From NCBI GenBank assembly GCA_910587825.1, contig CAJUNJ010000003.1, forward strand, positions 116,951 to 179,983: a stretch of 63,033 nt of DNA, read 5' to 3'. Origin of the DNA: an uncultured Christensenellaceae bacterium (GTDB lineage: Bacteria > Bacillota > Clostridia > Christensenellales > Borkfalkiaceae). This document shows, piece after piece, positions 62,005 to 63,033 of this stretch. The translations under genes and the position numbers were made by a program. Within the stretch, counting starts at the first letter, position 1. Each line of letters opens with the position of its first letter. The notes under the pieces were generated by a model that saw only the letters and a list, made by a program, of their open reading frames with translations, searched no databases and was not told where the DNA came from.

Positions 62005-62166
62005 ATGAAAAACGCAGTTATCTACGCCCGTTTCAGTTCACACGCGCAGAGCGAGCCGTGCAAGCAAGGCTTCACGGACGAAAGGTTTCTTTCTACTCCA
62101 TATCTCCACCACGAAAAAAAAGGAAGGCTTTCGCCTTCCTCACGTGGTGGAGCGATGGTAACCTAA
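62005..62166 (+). pseudogene. Truncated serine recombinase (N-terminal stub)
   Basis: A good ribosome-binding site (AAAGGAG at 61989-61995) precedes an ATG whose product begins MKNAVIYARFSSHAQSE. That is the start of large serine recombinases, including the Arg and Ser of the ARFSS active-site motif. Similarity stops after about 17 codons (near 62056). The frame then runs through unrelated sequence, including a tRNA-Ala end copy and a hairpin, to a stop at 62164-62166. It is evidently the left stub of a deleted integrase or transposon recombinase. Confidence 0.7.
62098..62111 (+). repeat. Copy of the tRNA-Ala 3' end
   Basis: CCATATCTCCACCA is identical to the last 14 bases of the tRNA-Ala gene at the window end, but in opposite orientation. 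The CTCCACCACG part also forms an inverted repeat with 62143-62152. It looks like an old attachment-site fragment. Confidence 0.55.
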
Positions 62167-62168
62167 AA
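62145..62168 (+). repeat. 24-bp direct repeat, right copy (attachment-site-like)
   Basis: Matches 59049-59072 at 22 of 24 positions in the same orientation. The two copies bracket a 3.1-kb segment with the radical SAM, HxlR and nitroreductase genes and the recombinase stub. Confidence 0.6.
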
Positions 62169-62172
62169 GAAA

Positions 62173-62886
62173 TTATGCTAAGACGAAACGCTTTGCCCAC
62201 TCAATAGGCGCTTCTCTATAATAGCCGCAGTGTCCGTATCCTTTCATTTTGTGAACATTACACCCTTTTAACCTTACATTGCATAATCTTGCTATATCTT
62301 CATTTCCGTAAATAAAAGTAATCTTTTTCCGTTCTCGTTCGGGCAACTTGTAAATTTTAGTATTAAAACAGCTTTCAACCAAATTATTAAGACTTTCAAA
62401 CGATACGGTAGGTGCTATATCCTTTTGATATTTTCCCATTCCGTTAAAATGCTTATCTAATTCTTTTGCTATATCATACTTGCCCGATTTTATTTTTTGC
62501 AAGCATTTGGTATAGCTTTTAAGATAATGATTTTTTATTAATTCAGGAAAGCGGAATAACGGTGCGCTATCTATAATTGCTTTTTCAGTTATTTCCGAAT
62601 TTTGACAAAAGAACTCGTATGCAATATTTCCGCCAAGTGAAAATCCTGCGACCGCGTAAAGCGACGTGATGCTATTTGCGATTAAAAATTCTTTGATTTG
62701 GTGAATCTCGTCCGAAGTTGAAATGTAGACGGTATCTTCGTGATGCCCCGTTAACGTAGGAGTAATTACAAAATAATTTTTTGCAAGCAAGTCTATTATC
62801 GGCGAAAAGAAGTCCGCACTCGTGAACAGAGTATGAATTAACAAAATCGCTTTATTTTTTTTGTTGCCGAAAGTATTGAAAATCAT
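62173..62886 (-). CDS. Alpha/beta-hydrolase-fold protein
   Basis: 237 aa. The fold is shown by ILLIHTLFTSADFFSPIIDLLAKNYFVITPTLTGH, the nucleophile elbow GFSLGG (Ser in G-x-S-x-G), the acid residue in YGNEDIA and the catalytic His in GYGHCGYY. It is likely a cytoplasmic esterase or thioesterase-like enzyme; the substrate is unknown. A ribosome-binding site (AGGA) lies 8 bases before the ATG. The gene is AT-rich compared with the first 58 kb, like the rest of this end of the window. It lies between the recombinase stub and the tRNA-Ala gene, so it may be cargo of an integrated element. Confidence 0.85.
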   Translation of the reverse strand: MIFNTFGNKKNKAILLIHTLFTSADFFSPIIDLLAKNYFVITPTLTGHHEDTVYISTSDEIHQIKEFLIANSITSLYAVAGFSLGGNIAYEFFCQNSEITEKAIIDSAPLFRFPELIKNHYLKSYTKCLQKIKSGKYDIAKELDKHFNGMGKYQKDIAPTVSFESLNNLVESCFNTKIYKLPERERKKITFIYGNEDIARLCNVRLKGCNVHKMKGYGHCGYYREAPIEWAKRFVLA

Positions 62887-62978
62887 ATTAAATATCCTAG
62901 ATATGGCGAAATTTTAGCAATTAAAAAAATAAAAGCAACCTAAACTTAACACATAAGTGGTTCGTTTTAGGTCGCTAT

Positions 62979-63033
62979 TGGTGGAGATATGGGGATTCGA
63001 ACCCCAGACCTATACGTTGCGAACGTATCGCGC
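62979..63033 (-). tRNA. tRNA-Ala (anticodon CGC), 5' part beyond the window
   Basis: Read on the minus strand, the anticodon arm ATACG-TTCGCAA-CGTAT (anticodon CGC, reading GCG), a 5-base variable loop, the T arm TGGGG-TTCGAAT-CCCCA, the acceptor strand TATCTCC, discriminator A and encoded CCA are all present. The D arm and 5' acceptor strand run off the right edge. Confidence 0.9.

Noticed and set aside
61887..62207. 106-codon ORF over the recombinase stub
   Set aside because: Its frame disagrees with the recognisable ARFSS recombinase start, it has no ribosome-binding site, and the product is Arg/Lys-rich nonsense.

Overview
The window looks like chromosome from an uncultured, probably gut-associated clostridial member of the Bacillota. 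This rests on gene content only: a clostridial nifS-nifU pair, a YuaF/FloT-type flotillin operon, several BspA-like (LRR_5) surface proteins, a TraX-family protein, HxlR regulators and strong sigma-A promoters, most with an exact 17-bp spacer. No rRNA or marker gene gives a finer placement.

Layout. 1-1.9 kb: nifS-nifU (Fe-S assembly) behind a consensus promoter that overlaps a perfect inverted-repeat operator. 1.9-8.5 kb: an SGNH-hydrolase lipoprotein, a 900-aa LRR lipoprotein and a Ca2+-type P-type ATPase. 8.5-10.7 kb: flotillin operon on the minus strand. 10.7-20.8 kb: one giant LRR lipoprotein gene of about 3330 codons, minus strand, internally duplicated. 20.9-24.4 kb: TraX-like membrane protein, then a hybrid histidine kinase on the minus strand. 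24.5-53.6 kb: one apparent operon of 14 plus-strand genes. 53.6-58.8 kb: small ferredoxin, lipoyl-less E2-like acyltransferase, DUF1349 protein and a cytoplasmic LRR protein. 58.8-63.0 kb: a more AT-rich segment with a radical SAM gene, a tiny zinc-ribbon gene, two HxlR regulators, a nitroreductase, a serine-recombinase stub, an alpha/beta hydrolase and the 3' part of a tRNA-Ala. Short direct repeats and copies of the tRNA 3' end suggest a worn integration hotspot there.

The main discovery candidate is the 29-kb operon (24.5-53.6 kb). Its order is: SPFH/zinc-ribbon protein; helical protein; ESCRT-III(Snf7/CHMP)-like protein; AAA+ ATPase with an N-terminal MIT-like domain; second ESCRT-III-like protein; RuvB-like AAA+ ATPase with its own MIT-like domain and a C-terminal PD-(D/E)XK nuclease-like domain; 386-aa orphan; SNF2-type helicase; degenerate paralogue of that helicase; multi-zinc-finger protein; 2174-aa membrane protein with extracellular MBG-like repeats; 254-aa orphan; 1309-aa membrane protein with extracellular LRRs; and a zinc-ribbon/TIR-like/DUF6273 protein. 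The three small helical proteins end in similar acidic-leucine tails that look like MIT-interacting motifs. I read this as a bacterial ESCRT/Vps4-like membrane-remodelling machine coupled to nucleic-acid enzymes, surface receptors and a TIR-type effector, which is the profile of a defence or conflict system. The domain calls come from reading sequence patterns by eye; the function is inference.
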